Below are positions 1-8,420 of a stretch of DNA of 51,168 nt, in pieces. Origin of the DNA: DASRFR01 sp035651455 (GTDB lineage: Bacteria; Acidobacteriota; Terriglobia; Terriglobales; Acidobacteriaceae); NCBI GenBank assembly GCA_035651455.1, contig DASRFR010000014.1:1-51168 (forward strand), written 5' to 3'. Under the pieces are notes generated by a model that worked only from the letters and a program-made list of their open reading frames with translations, was not told the origin of the DNA and did not search any database. Numbering within the stretch: the first letter of the stretch is position 1; each line of letters begins with the position of its first letter. The position numbers and the translations under genes were made by a program.

Positions 1-138
1 TCTCACAAGAAAGATCACGCCTCCCGGCGCGGTTTGTTGATGATGGTGAGCAGGCGCCGTCGGTTACTCGACTACCTGAAGAAGTACGATTCCGAACGGT
101 ATAAATCGGTCATCGGAAAACTCGGTATCCGTAAATAA
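1..138 (+). CDS. rpsO: 30S ribosomal protein S15, C-terminal part (5' end outside window)
   Basis: The window opens inside an ORF of 45 codons ending with TAA at 136-138. The peptide carries the S15 C-terminal signature: HKKDHASRRGLL, then a basic stretch and LLDYLKKYDSERY, ending KLGIRK. S15 binds 16S rRNA in the small subunit platform. It lies directly upstream of pnp on the same strand, the classical rpsO-pnp order of many bacteria. Only the C-terminal half is visible, so the start and promoter cannot be described. Confidence 0.95.
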   Translation, partial: SHKKDHASRRGLLMMVSRRRRLLDYLKKYDSERYKSVIGKLGIRK

Positions 139-198
139 GTCGTCAGCGGTCAAAATCAGCCACTCGCGATTGGCGTCGGGGGTGGGTTTTACGTGGTT

Positions 199-224
199 CC
201 TCGTCGTGCGCGTGCACGACGGGG
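199..224 (+). promoter_or_regulatory. rpsO-pnp intergenic hairpin
   Basis: CGTCGTGC (202-209) and GCACGACG (214-221) form a perfect 8-bp stem with a GCGT loop. It extends to about 11 bp with a T-G wobble and two C-G pairs (199-201 with 222-224). No U tract follows. In enterobacteria a hairpin at this place is processed by RNase III and used in PNPase autoregulation; an equivalent role here is inference from position. Confidence 0.55.
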
Positions 225-271
225 CACTGTCACATCTACCAGCCAGCGCTCTCTGGCCCCTCCTTTATCTG

Positions 272-287
272 AAGGCGTGCACGCCTT
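272..287 (+). promoter_or_regulatory. 16-base perfect palindrome just before pnp
   Basis: AAGGCGTG at 272-279 is followed at once by its reverse complement CACGCCTT at 280-287, 15 bases before the pnp start codon and immediately upstream of its ribosome binding site (GGAAGGAAAC, 291-300). As RNA it would fold next to the ribosome binding site; as DNA it could be a dimer binding site. The role is unknown. Confidence 0.5.
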
Positions 288-302
288 AGCGGAAGGAAAC
301 AA

Positions 303-2729
303 ATGAAGCAAGAAGTAACCGTGGAACTCTCCGGCGGTAAAACCATTACATTCGAAACCGGAAGACTCGCCAAGCAGGCGCATGGATCGGTGCTGGCGAA
401 GAATGGCGACAACTACGTTCTGGCGACTGCAGTCGCCAACCAGGATCCTCGGGAAGGAATCGATTTCTTCCCTCTCACCGTTGATTATCGCGAATACACC
501 TACGCCGGCGGACGCATTCCTGGCGGCTTTATCAAGCGCGAAGGACGTCCGAGCGAACGTGAGATTCTCACCAGCCGCCAGATTGATCGTCCCATCCGCC
601 CACTGTTCCCCGAAGGCTATCGCAACGAAACGCAAGTGATCGCGTTTGTCCTGTCTGCGGACACCGAGAACGATCCCGACGTCGCCGCCATCAATGCTGC
701 CTCTGCCGCCCTCACTCTTTCGGATGTTCCATTCCTTGGCCCTATCGGGGCAGTTCGCGTGGGCCTGGTCGATGGCCAGTTTGTGGCTAACCCCACCTAC
801 CCTGAGATGCGGGATGGCCTGCTTAACATTATGGTAGTCGGCACTGCCGAAGGCATCGTGATGATCGAGTCGGGTGCGAAGGAAGTAAAAGAAGAGACGG
901 TGGTTGACGCTATCGAATTCGCGCACACTGAAATTAAAAAAATCTGTGCCGCTATAACCGACCTGCGCAACAAGGTTGGAAAGCCCAAGCGCGAAGTAAA
1001 GGCCCCGGAGTTCGACGATTCCTACTACAAGCAATTGAAAGCTCGTGCCGGAGAGCGGCTCACGGACGCGCTCGACACGCAAAAACATCCCAAGGCCGAA
1101 AGCTACGCTTTGGTCGATGCCTACAAGAAGGAATTGCTTGGCGAGCTTGCCGAGGAAGATGAAGACGGACGCGCCAAGCTGCAGAATTATTTTGAGACTC
1201 TGCGCGAGCGCATCTTCCGCGAGCAGGTGACCAAGCAGCGCCGTCGTCCCGATGGTCGCGCTTTCGATGAAATTCGTCCCATCTGGATCGAAGTTGGCGT
1301 TCTGCCGCGCACTCATGGTTCCGCCATTTTCACTCGCGGCGAAACGCAGGCGCTGGTTACCACCACGCTCGGCACCAGCGACGACATGCAACGGCTCGAA
1401 GTTTTCGAAGGCGAAGCCAAGAAGCGCTTCATGTTGCACTATAACTTCCCCCCGTTCTCGGTGGGAGAGGTAGGCTTCCTGCGTGGTGCTGGACGCCGCG
1501 AGATCGGACACGGTGCGCTAGCCGAGCGCGCGATTTCCGCCGTTCTGCCCACTGAAGACAAATGGCCTTACGCCATGCGCGTTGTCTCTGACATTTTAGA
1601 GTCGAATGGTTCGTCGTCCATGGCTACTGTCTGCGGAGCTTCTCTCTCCTTGATGGATGCCGGCGTTCCGCTCAAAGCTCCGGTGGCCGGCGTTGCTATG
1701 GGCCTGGTCAAGGAAGGCGACCAGTACGCAATTCTGAGCGACATTGCAGGTGCTGAGGACCACTATGGCGACATGGATTTCAAGGTTGCCGGTACTACCC
1801 AGGGCATAACCGCTTTGCAAATGGATATAAAGGTCATTGGCATCACGCCCCAGATCATGCGTGAAGCCCTCGCCCAGGCGTTACGTGGTCGTCAATTCAT
1901 TCTCGATAAGATGCAGGAAGCTATTTCTGCCCCTCGCGAGAAAGTTTCGGCTTTTGCTCCACGCTTCTATACGCTGACCATCCCGACTGACAAGATCCGC
2001 GACCTGATCGGACCGGGCGGCAAGATGATCCGCAGCATCATTGACCAGACCGGAGTCAAGATCGACGTGGATGACTCGGGAAAAGTCAATGTTGCTTCCA
2101 ATGATGAGACTTCCGCCGCTAAGGCCCTGCAGATGATCGGCGACATCACGGCCACCGCGGAGGTAGGGAAGACCTACCTGGGAAAAGTCTCACGTTTGGC
2201 TGACTTCGGCGCATTCGTCGAGATCCTTCCCGGTACCGACGGCCTGCTGCATATAAGTGAAGTCGCCGAACATCGCATAAAGGACGTGCGTGACGAACTG
2301 AAAGAGGGCGATCAGGTTCTGGTGAAGGTCCTGTCTATCGAAGGCAATCGTATTCGTCTGTCGCGCAAAGCCGTCCTCAAGGAACAGCGCGCCAAAATGG
2401 GAGGCGGTGCTCCGCCGCCCGCGGGCGAACCCGGACCTGCGGAAACACCAGTTCCGCAAGCTGCTTCGATGACCATCGAAGGGGGCGCCGAATTCGATGA
2501 GGACGATGAGCCCAATTTCAATCGTGAGCCGAACTACAATCGCGAAGAAGTGCAGACGGCCTCGCCGGAACGCACCGAACGTAGCGACCGCCCGGATCGT
2601 GGGCCACGTGGCGGAGGTGGTGGCGGCGGGCGCCGCCGGCGGCACGGAGGCGGAGGTGGTCGCGGCGGTCACAACGGTCGCGGCGGCGGACATGGTGGCC
2701 ACGGGGGTCACGGCGGACCGCGCCGCTGA
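303..2729 (+). CDS. pnp: Polyribonucleotide nucleotidyltransferase (PNPase)
   Basis: An 808-residue 3'-5' phosphorolytic exoribonuclease that degrades RNA with phosphate, releasing nucleoside diphosphates, in the cytoplasmic RNA degradosome. Two RNase PH-like domains (about residues 13-145 and 325-460) are joined by an all-alpha region. A KH domain follows (about 553-615, with the IGPGGKMIR loop) and then an S1 domain (about 621-693, GKVSRLADFGAFV). The start ATG has a good AAGGAAAC ribosome binding site. The usual length is about 700 residues; the extra C-terminus from about residue 697 is acidic and then, from about 766, almost only Gly, Arg and His. That tail is unusual and may bind RNA. 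A hairpin terminator follows at 2770. Confidence 0.98.
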   Translation: MKQEVTVELSGGKTITFETGRLAKQAHGSVLAKNGDNYVLATAVANQDPREGIDFFPLTVDYREYTYAGGRIPGGFIKREGRPSEREILTSRQIDRPIRPLFPEGYRNETQVIAFVLSADTENDPDVAAINAASAALTLSDVPFLGPIGAVRVGLVDGQFVANPTYPEMRDGLLNIMVVGTAEGIVMIESGAKEVKEETVVDAIEFAHTEIKKICAAITDLRNKVGKPKREVKAPEFDDSYYKQLKARAGERLTDALDTQKHPKAESYALVDAYKKELLGELAEEDEDGRAKLQNYFETLRERIFREQVTKQRRRPDGRAFDEIRPIWIEVGVLPRTHGSAIFTRGETQALVTTTLGTSDDMQRLEVFEGEAKKRFMLHYNFPPFSVGEVGFLRGAGRREIGHGALAERAISAVLPTEDKWPYAMRVVSDILESNGSSSMATVCGASLSLMDAGVPLKAPVAGVAMGLVKEGDQYAILSDIAGAEDHYGDMDFKVAGTTQGITALQMDIKVIGITPQIMREALAQALRGRQFILDKMQEAISAPREKVSAFAPRFYTLTIPTDKIRDLIGPGGKMIRSIIDQTGVKIDVDDSGKVNVASNDETSAAKALQMIGDITATAEVGKTYLGKVSRLADFGAFVEILPGTDGLLHISEVAEHRIKDVRDELKEGDQVLVKVLSIEGNRIRLSRKAVLKEQRAKMGGGAPPPAGEPGPAETPVPQAASMTIEGGAEFDEDDEPNFNREPNYNREEVQTASPERTERSDRPDRGPRGGGGGGGRRRRHGGGGGRGGHNGRGGGHGGHGGHGGPRR

Positions 2730-2769
2730 ACTCGCTTCCCGTAGCGGAATACTCGATAATCTTCATCAG

Positions 2770-2799
2770 GCCGCGACTCAATGTCGCGGCTTTCTTCTG
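2770..2799 (+). terminator. Intrinsic terminator of pnp
   Basis: GCCGCGAC (2770-2777), loop TCAAT, GTCGCGGC (2783-2790), then TTTCTTCTG. This is a perfect 8-bp GC-rich stem followed by a T-rich run, 41 bases after the pnp stop codon: the form of a Rho-independent terminator on the plus strand. Confidence 0.8.
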
Positions 2800-2849
2800 C
2801 TATTCCGTGAGTATCATGGACGCGAGTCTGCACGGCGTGCCGACTGCGC

Positions 2850-2869
2850 CCCTCGTCCCTAGACGAGGG
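2850..2869 (-). terminator. Hairpin between convergent pnp and secG, possible secG terminator
   Basis: CCCTCGTC (2850-2857) and GACGAGGG (2862-2869) form a perfect 8-bp stem around a CCTA loop, 22 bases past the secG stop. No T run follows on either strand, so it may protect the 3' end or be a weak terminator. Confidence 0.45.
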
Positions 2870-2891
2870 ATGTGAGGTTCGTGATAGGGAA

Positions 2892-3236
2892 CTACTTCGC
2901 TTGCGGCGCTTGCTGTTGCGGAGTCGCTGGCGGAGCGGCGGGTTTCACCGGCTGTGATTTCGTTTGCCCGGGTTTGACACCCTGCAACACCGAGTTCGGA
3001 CCGGAATGCCGGGACGCGGCCACCGAAAGCGTGATCGACGTAATCATGAAAATCACCGCCGACCACGTAGTTACCTTAGAAAGAGCGCTCGCAGCACCGC
3101 GTGGCCCGAAGGCGGTCTGGCTGCCCATGCCGCCAAACGCGGCCGAGATATCGCCCGCGCTGCCGCTTTGCAGCAGCACCACAATGACGATAAACAAGCA
3201 AACAATGATGTGGATGAGAGTGATAAGTGTGATCAT
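2892..3236 (-). CDS. secG: Protein-export membrane protein SecG
   Basis: A 114-residue subunit of the SecYEG translocon in the inner membrane, which assists SecA-driven protein export. An N-terminal transmembrane helix (about residues 2-22) is followed by the family signature LLQSGSAGDISAAFGG, then a loop GSQTAFGPRGAAS typical of SecG and a second helix (about 54-74). The C-terminal 30 residues are rich in Pro, Gln and Ala, a low-complexity cytoplasmic tail common in this protein. A tRNA-Leu gene lies 76 bases upstream on the same strand, so the two may be cotranscribed. Confidence 0.95.
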   Translation of the reverse strand: MITLITLIHIIVCLFIVIVVLLQSGSAGDISAAFGGMGSQTAFGPRGAASALSKVTTWSAVIFMITSITLSVAASRHSGPNSVLQGVKPGQTKSQPVKPAAPPATPQQQAPQAK

Positions 3237-3312
3237 GCTTCGGATCTTTGCGCGGCCGCCAGGCTCGCGACGACTCCTTCAATTCTAGTGTTTCAGTGCA
3301 CTAAGAAAATCT

Positions 3313-3397
3313 TGGTGCGGAAGGGGGGATTTGAACCCCCACGCCTTGCGGCGCCACCCCCTCAAGATGGTGTGTCTGCCAGTTCCACCACTTCCGC
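3313..3397 (-). tRNA. tRNA-Leu (anticodon GAG)
   Basis: Read on the minus strand, the gene begins GCGGAAG and ends CTTCCGCACCA, so the acceptor stem pairs perfectly and CCA is encoded. The anticodon stem CCATC/GGTGG encloses the loop TTGAGGG with anticodon GAG (plus positions 3361-3363). A long variable arm (GCGCCGCAAGGCG region) identifies a class II tRNA as expected for Leu, and the T arm GGGGG-TTCAAAT-CCCCC is canonical. Length 85 bases. Confidence 0.96.
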
Positions 3398-3712
3398 AGG
3401 ACGCAGTACCACGCTCAATAGTTGTTAAGATCGACGCTTGAGGGCGATTCCGAGCGGACCGGATTTCGCGCCAACCTTCTGCATTCTACACGAGTATTCG
3501 CGCTCGGCAGGCTTCCCGGCTGCGCAAACATTTTTTCTACGCATCTTCTCGTGAATGAACGTAGCGTGTGGTCCTCTTAATGTTATCGCGTCCGGAGGGG
3601 TACTGCAAAGTGAATGGGCCCGTGTGCTCGCCAGTAGTCACGAGAGAATTCTTCCCCGACGATGCCGATCCGGCGTTTGCGTGGCGTGTTGCACCAATCG
3701 CCCGGCTTGCAG
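3398..3712. other. Intergenic region between tRNA-Leu and response regulator
   Basis: About 315 bases with no convincing gene. It should hold the promoter of the tRNA-Leu/secG unit (minus strand) and the 3' end of the response regulator transcript. Several short frames are open but none shows a ribosome binding site or protein-like composition. Confidence 0.5.
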
Positions 3713-4075
3713 TCAGTCTGGCTGTAGGGATGCCAGCTTACCCAACAGTTCGTCGGGATCCAGTGGTTTAGCCAGGAGTTCCCAATTGTGGCCATGGGAT
3801 CTTGCCTTTTCAACCAACTCGTTCGTGGATGCCTGTCCAGAAAACAGCAGGATGTGGCACGCAGGGTGTTTCTTTTCGATGATGGCGCAGAGTTCAGTTC
3901 CGTTCATGCCGGGCATGATTACATCCGAGATCACGCAATCCGGAACGAAGGATTCAAGCTTCTGAAGCGCTGCCGACCCGTTGTACGCGGATGCTGCTTC
4001 ATGGCCTTCACGCTGAAGAATCATGACCAGGGTATCGGCGACTGACCTCTCATCATCGACAATCAGAACACGCAT
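3713..4075 (-). CDS. Single-domain response regulator (receiver only)
   Basis: A 120-residue stand-alone CheY-like receiver beginning MRVLIVDDE. The acidic pair DD lies near residues 7-8, the phospho-acceptor Asp in VISDVIMPGMNG, the conserved Ser in LLFSGQAS and the Lys in LLAKPLDP. There is no output domain, so it probably acts through protein contacts. I chose the ATG just before the first beta strand; an upstream in-frame start at 4132 would add 19 residues of unlikely sequence. The partner is presumably the truncated kinase at 4221. It is paralogous to the receiver at 5548: both share the FSG-A-S and GH-plus-aromatic motifs. Confidence 0.88.
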   Translation of the reverse strand: MRVLIVDDERSVADTLVMILQREGHEAASAYNGSAALQKLESFVPDCVISDVIMPGMNGTELCAIIEKKHPACHILLFSGQASTNELVEKARSHGHNWELLAKPLDPDELLGKLASLQPD

Positions 4076-4220
4076 GTGTTTTGCCCTGTTTCTTGGCTGA
4101 TACGCACGCCGCGGACCCAGATGCGGACTCAAATAGGGAAAACGCCGCCCAAGGTTCGCCTCCGGACGATGGCCAGAGAACTGACGCTACAGACTTTCTT
4201 TCCTTCGACGACTATCACCC

Positions 4221-4613
4221 TCATTGCACAGAGGCTCCAGCGAGGATCTTGCCTTTGGCTGCCGTCCGCCTCAATGGTGCGGCCGCGATGCGGCCCTCTG
4301 CCGGCAGCAAGATCGAAAAAGTTGTTCCGTGATCTTTTTCTCCGGTTTTGCTTTTGACCTGGATGATGCCTCCGTGTTTTTCGACAATCCCGCGCGTGAT
4401 CCACAACCCCAATCCAGTACCGACGTCAGACTTAGTGGTAAAGAACGGTTGAAACAGATTCCGTCTGTCTGCAGACGCTATGCCGCTACCGGTGTCCGGT
4501 ATGGTGATTCTGACACCCCGATGGTGAGCGTTGCTCCATTCATGGGTTTTGCGAACTCGTATAGAGAGAGTTCCACCGGCGGGCATTGCATCCATTGAGT
4601 TAGTCAGCTCGCT
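4221..4613 (-). pseudogene. Histidine kinase remnant, ATPase domain only
   Basis: Only the C-terminal part of a sensor kinase remains: the end of the N box (LTNSMDAMPAGG), the G1 box DTGSGIA, the F box FQPFFTTK and the G2 box GTGLGLWI, followed by KHGG and TTFSILLP. The sensor and HisKA dimerisation domain with the phospho-accepting His are missing. The frame stays open upstream of 4613 but the sequence becomes Arg/Gly-rich and no longer resembles a kinase. The break coincides with the truncation of the opposite-strand kinase at 4604-4625. The first in-frame ATG (4595) lies inside the N box, so any product could not autophosphorylate. Confidence 0.8.
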
Positions 4614-4663
4614 ACCGCTCCGCCGCCCGCCTCGCCGGTTTCCGGGCAGTTCACAGCACGCCC

Positions 4664-5527
4664 TTGCTCGATCGCTCGCAACGGTTAATTGGCGTGCTCT
4701 CCGTTCATTTCAAAGAGCCGTACAAGCCTAGCGAACGTGAGCAGCGATTAACTGATCTGTATGCTCGCCTCGCAGTTTGCGCCATCGAAAACGCCCGGCT
4801 ATACGAGGCTCTGGAAGACGAGTTTTCGCAACGAAAGCAGACGCAGGAAGCGCTGATTCAGGCGGAAAAACTAGCGGCCACGGGACGGCTGGCGGCTACT
4901 ATCGCACATGAAATCAACAACCCCCTGGAAGCTGTCACCAATTATCTTTATCTCGCCAGGAAAAACTCCGCTTTACCGGCAGATGTAAAACGCCAGCTCG
5001 ACATCGTTGACGAGGAGTTGGATCGCGTCGCTCACATTGCACAGCAAACGTTAGGTTTTTATCGCGACAATTCTGAGCCGCAAGCGGTCGACGTGACTAA
5101 ATCAATCCAGGACGTGCTCACCATCTACGAGCGCAGGTTGCACTACAAGAGCCTGCGGGTTCAACCCGATTTCGGCGCTGGGCTGTTCGTTTGGGTACTC
5201 CAGGGAGAGTTCAAGCAAGCCATCTCAAATCTGATCGCGAATGCAATCGATGCAAGTGCAGACGGAGATCGGATCCTGGTTCGTACCCGGGCGCTACATT
5301 CTGGTGTGCGTATTACCATCGCCGACACCGGTATGGGCATGTCGAAAGACATAAAGGCAAAAGTGTTCACACCTTTCTTCACTACCAAACAGCAGGTGGG
5401 AACAGGGCTGGGTCTTTGGACAACGAAGACACTGCTGGAGAAGCACGGCGGTCGCATCTCCATGCGCAGCAAAGAAGGACGTGGAACGGTTATGAGCATA
5501 ATCCTCCCTTCTTCCCAGTCTTCGTAG
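4664..5527 (+). CDS. Histidine kinase, N-terminally truncated (partial GAF, HisKA, HATPase)
   Basis: From the TTG at 4664 this encodes 287 residues. GAF-like homology already begins before it: in-frame codons from about 4622 read LAGFRAVHSTPL, the usual last strands of a GAF domain, but a TAG at 4601 closes the frame. The visible product has the GAF end (LIGVLSVHF, PSERE), a HisKA domain with the phospho-His in TIAHEINNPLEA, and a full HATPase (N box NLIANAIDAS, DTGMGM, FTPFFTTK, GTGLGLWTT, KHGG). It may still be catalytically active but has lost its sensor part. The receiver gene at 5548 follows 20 bases later and is the likely partner. Confidence 0.8.
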   Translation: MLDRSQRLIGVLSVHFKEPYKPSEREQRLTDLYARLAVCAIENARLYEALEDEFSQRKQTQEALIQAEKLAATGRLAATIAHEINNPLEAVTNYLYLARKNSALPADVKRQLDIVDEELDRVAHIAQQTLGFYRDNSEPQAVDVTKSIQDVLTIYERRLHYKSLRVQPDFGAGLFVWVLQGEFKQAISNLIANAIDASADGDRILVRTRALHSGVRITIADTGMGMSKDIKAKVFTPFFTTKQQVGTGLGLWTTKTLLEKHGGRISMRSKEGRGTVMSIILPSSQSS

Positions 5528-5547
5528 TCAGCGATGAAAGGTCATCT

Positions 5548-6018
5548 ATGGTTCTCAGCCCGTTGACGGAGTTGCCGGAGGCACTCTTCGCTATGGCGTG
5601 CGCCTCCGATTCAAATTCGAGTTCGCCGGCAGCTTCAACGACCGGTAACCGCCATGCCACTCGCCGCCTTCGGGTCATTGTTGTGGACGACGAACAGCGA
5701 ATTGCCGACAGCGTGAAAGATATTTTGGCTGACAGTGGACACGCAGCGGTTGCGGTCTATGATGGATTATCCGCCGTGAACATCGCCAAGGAGTCCTGCC
5801 CGGATGTCCTTCTTTGTGATGTTCTCATGCCTGAGATGAACGGAGTTGAAACTGCAGTAGCCATCCGCCAGCTCTGCCCCCATGCCCGCGTCCTGCTTTT
5901 CTCCGGACATGCTTCAGTGTCGGACATTGTTAGTCGAGCGAGAGCTGCTGGTCATCATTTTGAGTTTCTGCCGAAACCAATTCGCCCAACGGAGCTACTC
6001 CAAAAGCTGAGCCACTGA
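5548..6018 (+). CDS. Single-domain response regulator (receiver only)
   Basis: A 156-residue protein: a Ser/Ala/Thr-rich N-terminal extension of about 40 residues, then a CheY-like receiver starting RVIVVDDE. It has the phospho-acceptor Asp in LLCDVLMPEMNG, Ser in LLFSGHAS and Lys in LPKPIRP. The ATG at 5548 follows an AAAGG at 5537-5541. It lies 20 bases after the kinase at 4664, forming a kinase-regulator pair that mirrors the minus-strand pair at 3713-4613. No DNA-binding domain is present. Confidence 0.88.
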   Translation: MVLSPLTELPEALFAMACASDSNSSSPAASTTGNRHATRRLRVIVVDDEQRIADSVKDILADSGHAAVAVYDGLSAVNIAKESCPDVLLCDVLMPEMNGVETAVAIRQLCPHARVLLFSGHASVSDIVSRARAAGHHFEFLPKPIRPTELLQKLSH

Positions 6019-6260
6019 CCGGCGCCAGCTCCATTTTTCCACTCGTAGGTGCCTCTTTACGACGCTTCCCAATGCTGGAGAATTCACGCCCTTCTGCCGC
6101 AAGTCTTACATGCACATTTAAGGCTGGCGATACCATTGCCTGAGGACAAGTTGTTGCCGGGACTCGCACTGCCTCCGCGTGATCTTCATCACTGAGATAA
6201 ACCTTCGGGCAGTACTAACTTAAGAGTGAAATCAGGTTCATGATTCGAGGAGGCGATTCC

Positions 6261-7370
6261 TTGAAAAAGACATATTTACTTTTATTGTTGGCTGCCGCCA
6301 TCGCTGCGATTTCCTCGTTACTTGTGCCGCAGAGCGCGCAAGCGCAATCGGCAACCCACCCACGGGGCATGGTAGTGCAGATCAAAGCTCCGCTGGGGCT
6401 GCCCCCGGTTCCCATTCCGGCCGACAATCCGCCCACGGCGGAAACGATATCCCTTGGTCGCCGACTCTACTTCGATCCGATTCTTTCCGCGGACGGCTCC
6501 GTCTCCTGCGCAACCTGTCACGCACCCGGTCGTGGTTTCACTGATAACAAGCCGGTGTCGAACGGCGTAGAAGGGAAGACCGGAAGTCGCAATTCTCCTA
6601 CCGTGATCAACTCCGCCTACAGTCCCCTGCAATTCTGGGATGGTCGCGCGCCAAACCTGGAAGAACAAGCCAAAGGGCCCATTGCCAATCCGGTTGAAAT
6701 GGCATATACGCTCGATGGCGCGGTCAAGGCGCTTCAGCATGACGCAAGCTATCGCGAAGATTTTCAGAAAGCCTGGGGCACCGATCAGATCACCATCGAC
6801 CTGGTTGCGAAATCAATCGCCTCTTTCGAAAGAACCGTACTCGGCGGCAATTCACCCTTCGATCGCTACTATTACGCGGGTGACAAGAAGGCGATGTCGC
6901 CATCAGCCGTTCGCGGATTGAAGATGTTCATGGATGCGAATAAAGGCAATTGCGCAGCCTGCCACACCGTCGACAAGAAATATGCGCTGTTCAGCGACGG
7001 CAAGTTTCACAACGTCGGCGTTGGCGTGGATCTGAACGGCAACTTCGCGGACACCGGAAGGTTTGCTGTTTCCAAAAACGTAACCGATACCGGGGCCTTC
7101 CGAACGCCAACTCTCCGCAACATCGCTCAGACTGCTCCCTACATGCACGATGGCAGTCTCAAAACATTGAAGGACGTCATCGATCATTACATTGGCGGCG
7201 GCAACTCGAATCCGCATCTCGACAGGCAGATCAAGGTGCTGGATTTCTTGTCGGGGCAGGAACGTGCTGATCTGGAAGCTTTCCTGAATTCACTCACTGG
7301 CGAACTACCAGCCAGCGTTGCACCGCCTCTGCCGGCGGAGAAGAAGACGGCCCAGCTCTCACGAAAGTAG
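6261..7370 (+). CDS. Diheme cytochrome c peroxidase / MauG family protein
   Basis: An exported diheme protein of about 369 residues with an N-terminal signal peptide ending near AQA. Two heme c motifs are seen, CATCH (residues 83-87) and CAACH (231-235), with the family motifs GRRLYFDP, SRNSPTVINSAY, FWDGRAPNLEEQA and FRTPTLRN(I)-APYMHDGSLKTL. Members reduce periplasmic H2O2 or modify protein residues. I prefer the TTG at 6261, which has GAGGAGG 7 bases upstream; an in-frame ATG at 6240 would add 7 residues and has no ribosome binding site. It stands alone between the receiver gene and convergent ctaB. Confidence 0.93.
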   Translation: MKKTYLLLLLAAAIAAISSLLVPQSAQAQSATHPRGMVVQIKAPLGLPPVPIPADNPPTAETISLGRRLYFDPILSADGSVSCATCHAPGRGFTDNKPVSNGVEGKTGSRNSPTVINSAYSPLQFWDGRAPNLEEQAKGPIANPVEMAYTLDGAVKALQHDASYREDFQKAWGTDQITIDLVAKSIASFERTVLGGNSPFDRYYYAGDKKAMSPSAVRGLKMFMDANKGNCAACHTVDKKYALFSDGKFHNVGVGVDLNGNFADTGRFAVSKNVTDTGAFRTPTLRNIAQTAPYMHDGSLKTLKDVIDHYIGGGNSNPHLDRQIKVLDFLSGQERADLEAFLNSLTGELPASVAPPLPAEKKTAQLSRK

Positions 7371-7431
7371 AAGCTTTTGCAGCGAAGCAAGCAACCGGAC
7401 CCGAGCTCCGATTCTTGCTCTTGTAGCCAGG

Positions 7432-8361
7432 TCAGCGGGAATTCGTCATCATCAATGCGAAGAGCAGCGGCAGGTAAAAGACTGTCGCTTGCAGCAACTG
7501 CCGCGCGCGCATTTTGGAAACAGCGCTGGTTAACGGCGCCTCTAGTCTCACAAGCCGCACTGCAACAAAAAACATTGCAATCCCCAGCACCACAGCGCCA
7601 ACCAGATAAATCCGGCCCGACATTCCCATCCAGGATGGGAGCAATGTCACCGGAATCAGTGCCAGGGAATACCACAGGATGCGGCGAGCCGTAGAGCGGC
7701 CATCTGGGTCTACGACCGGCAGCATGCGGATGCCGCCCCGAGCATAGTCTTCGCGATAGAGCCATGCGATCGAGAAAAAGTGCGGGAATTGCCAGAGAAA
7801 AAGTATAGCGAAAAGAACTAGTGTTCCCCATTCAAGTTGCCCACGTGCCGCTGTCCAGCCAAGCACTCCGGGCATCGCGCCAGGAAACGCGCCAACGAAA
7901 GTGCAGATCGGGGACACGCGCTTCAGGGGAGTGTACGCGGCCAGATACACCACGGATGTAGCAAAGGTCAGCGCACCGGTCAGCAGGTTGCACAAGAATA
8001 TCAAGTACAGCGAGCCGCCCAAGGTCAGAAGCAAACCGACCGTTGTGGCGTGGATGAGGCTCATGCGGCCCGCAGGCAGTGGGCGACGAGCAGTCCTACG
8101 CATCTGCCCGTCCACTTCGTGCTCCATGACTTCGTTCAGAGTGGCTGTTCCGCTGGAAACCATGCCAATGCCGAGTAAGGCGTGAAGCAATCCCCAGGAG
8201 AGGGAGGTCACTCCGGCCTTCTGGCATCCGAAATAGTAACCGCACCAGGCCGTCATCACGATTAAAGTCGTAACGCTCGACTTCGTGAGTTCCGCGTAAT
8301 CACGGGCCAGGGAGGCAACGTCATTGCGGCCGACAGCCAGCGGTTGTGTGATTGTGCTCAT
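7432..8361 (-). CDS. ctaB: Protoheme IX farnesyltransferase (heme O synthase)
   Basis: A 309-residue UbiA-family polytopic membrane enzyme that adds a farnesyl group to heme b to make heme O, the precursor of heme A for A-type oxidases. The first prenyl-diphosphate motif is seen as NEVMEHEVD (N76, D84) followed by RRTARRPLP, and the second region has REDYARGGIRMLPVVD. About nine hydrophobic segments are present. The ATG at 8361 (MSTITQP) is preferred over an upstream start that would add 36 atypical residues. The oxidase operon it would serve lies 6.5 kb downstream on the other strand; no ctaA (heme A synthase) is in the window. Confidence 0.93.
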   Translation of the reverse strand: MSTITQPLAVGRNDVASLARDYAELTKSSVTTLIVMTAWCGYYFGCQKAGVTSLSWGLLHALLGIGMVSSGTATLNEVMEHEVDGQMRRTARRPLPAGRMSLIHATTVGLLLTLGGSLYLIFLCNLLTGALTFATSVVYLAAYTPLKRVSPICTFVGAFPGAMPGVLGWTAARGQLEWGTLVLFAILFLWQFPHFFSIAWLYREDYARGGIRMLPVVDPDGRSTARRILWYSLALIPVTLLPSWMGMSGRIYLVGAVVLGIAMFFVAVRLVRLEAPLTSAVSKMRARQLLQATVFYLPLLFALMMTNSR

Positions 8362-8420
8362 GTGGCAATTCGCTCCGTTCGCATCATGCCCAAACAGTGT
8401 TCCACGTGCTGCCCCGGCGT

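Noticed and set aside
189..1511. Long minus-strand open frame opposite pnp (440 codons)
   Set aside because: It is the complement of the highly conserved pnp coding sequence and has no recognisable protein features; G+C-rich codon bias opens the frame.
6213..6230. ACTAACTTAAGAGT upstream of the cytochrome c peroxidase as another BlaI operator
   Set aside because: Only the left half-site fits; the right half is GAGT instead of TAGT.
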